6,189 bases of DNA. Origin: Bacteroidales bacterium. GTDB lineage: Bacteria; Bacteroidota; Bacteroidia; Bacteroidales; UBA1402. The stretch spans positions 2,896 to 9,084 of the forward strand of contig DOBD01000041.1 in assembly GCA_003506275.1 (NCBI GenBank). The letters run 5' to 3'. Positions 5,813-6,189 of the stretch are shown here, one piece after another (positions within the stretch are counted from its first letter, which is position 1; each line of letters begins with the position of its first letter). The translations under genes were made by a program, and so were the position numbers. The notes under the pieces are model-generated. The model was not told the origin of the DNA and made no database searches. It worked only from the letters and a program-made list of their open reading frames with translations.

Positions 5813-6189
5813 TCAGAACGACTGGAGATCGTACAAGCGTTTGAACGCTCCGTTCATGGCAAACAGTTCCTGATGCGTTCCCCGTTCAACGATGCGACCC
5901 TCATGCAACACACAAATGAGGTCGGCGTTGCGAATGGTGGACAGGCGATGGGCGATGACGATGGTCGTGCGGTGCTTCATCAGGTTTTCAAGCGCTTCCT
6001 GGACCAATTTTTCCGATTCGGTATCCAAGGCTGAGGTGGCTTCATCCAGGATCAGGATGGGCGGGTTTTTCAACACGGCCCTGGCTATGCTGATGCGCTG
6101 ACGTTGGCCTCCCGACAACTTGCCACCTCTGTCTCCGATGTTGGTGTCATAGCCATCCTCAGTGGCCATGATGAAGTCGTGGGCGTTGG
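5813..6189 (-). CDS. ABC exporter (ABCB/MsbA type), C-terminal ATPase part, truncated by window edge
   Basis: These 124 residues are the end of the nucleotide-binding domain of a type I ABC exporter with fused membrane and ATPase domains. The frame stays open to the window end (NAHDFI, before an internal ATG at 6169 that is not the start). Numbering from the edge, the signature motif LSGGQRQR starts at 24, Walker [13 protein letters not shown] has Asp48 and the catalytic Glu49, and the H-loop IAHRLST has His80. The C-terminus [12 protein letters not shown] resembles Bacteroidota MsbA-like proteins, which flip lipids or lipid A precursors across the inner membrane. Walker A, the Q-loop and the six membrane helices lie off the right edge, so the substrate cannot be assigned and drug or peptide export remains possible. 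All visible catalytic residues are intact. Confidence 0.93.
   Translation of the reverse strand, partial: NAHDFIMATEDGYDTNIGDRGGKLSGGQRQRISIARAVLKNPPILILDEATSALDTESEKLVQEALENLMKHRTTIVIAHRLSTIRNADLICVLHEGRIVERGTHQELFAMNGAFKRLYDLQSF

Overview
The window most likely comes from a member of the Bacteroidota, probably Bacteroidales. The evidence is a pyruvate carboxylase/oxaloacetate decarboxylase-type subunit with the N-terminus usual in that order, a small single-RRM RNA-binding protein, a DUF2148 iron-sulfur protein, promoter-like TAnnTTTG boxes, and no clear Shine-Dalgarno sequences. The base composition is moderate, and codon use looks alike throughout. I see no insertion sequence, tRNA, rRNA, CRISPR array, prophage or integration scar, so this reads as ordinary chromosomal core sequence.

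Layout: positions 1-702 hold the 3' part of a fused MsrB-MsrA methionine sulfoxide reductase (+). A DedA-family membrane protein follows (about 800-1429, +), then a 595-residue carboxyltransferase with a C-terminal biotinyl-like domain (1517-3304, +). The next gap carries two hairpins and a tandem 14-nt repeat, and the second hairpin is a terminator shared with the convergent RRM gene (3477-3722, -). A 201-bp AT-rich divergent region separates that gene from a type II NADH dehydrogenase (3924-5192, +). A DUF2148 ferredoxin-like protein follows with its own promoter (5263-5808, +). It converges, with only 4 nt between stops, on the 3' end of an ABC exporter gene that runs off the right edge (5813-6189, -).

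The genes do not form one pathway. They look like mostly single-gene units: oxidative protein repair (MsrBA), envelope lipid handling (DedA, ABC exporter), C3/C4 acid metabolism (the carboxyltransferase), respiratory NADH oxidation (Ndh), RNA binding (RRM) and an iron-sulfur protein of unknown role. I found no convincing novel multi-gene system. The most unusual point is in the carboxyltransferase. Its biotinyl-like domain is complete in length, but the lysine that normally carries biotin is replaced by tyrosine (Tyr559). The threonine expected in the carboxyltransferase active site also appears to be methionine (Met240), while the metal ligands and the carbamylated lysine are kept. It may work with a separate biotin carrier or have a changed function.
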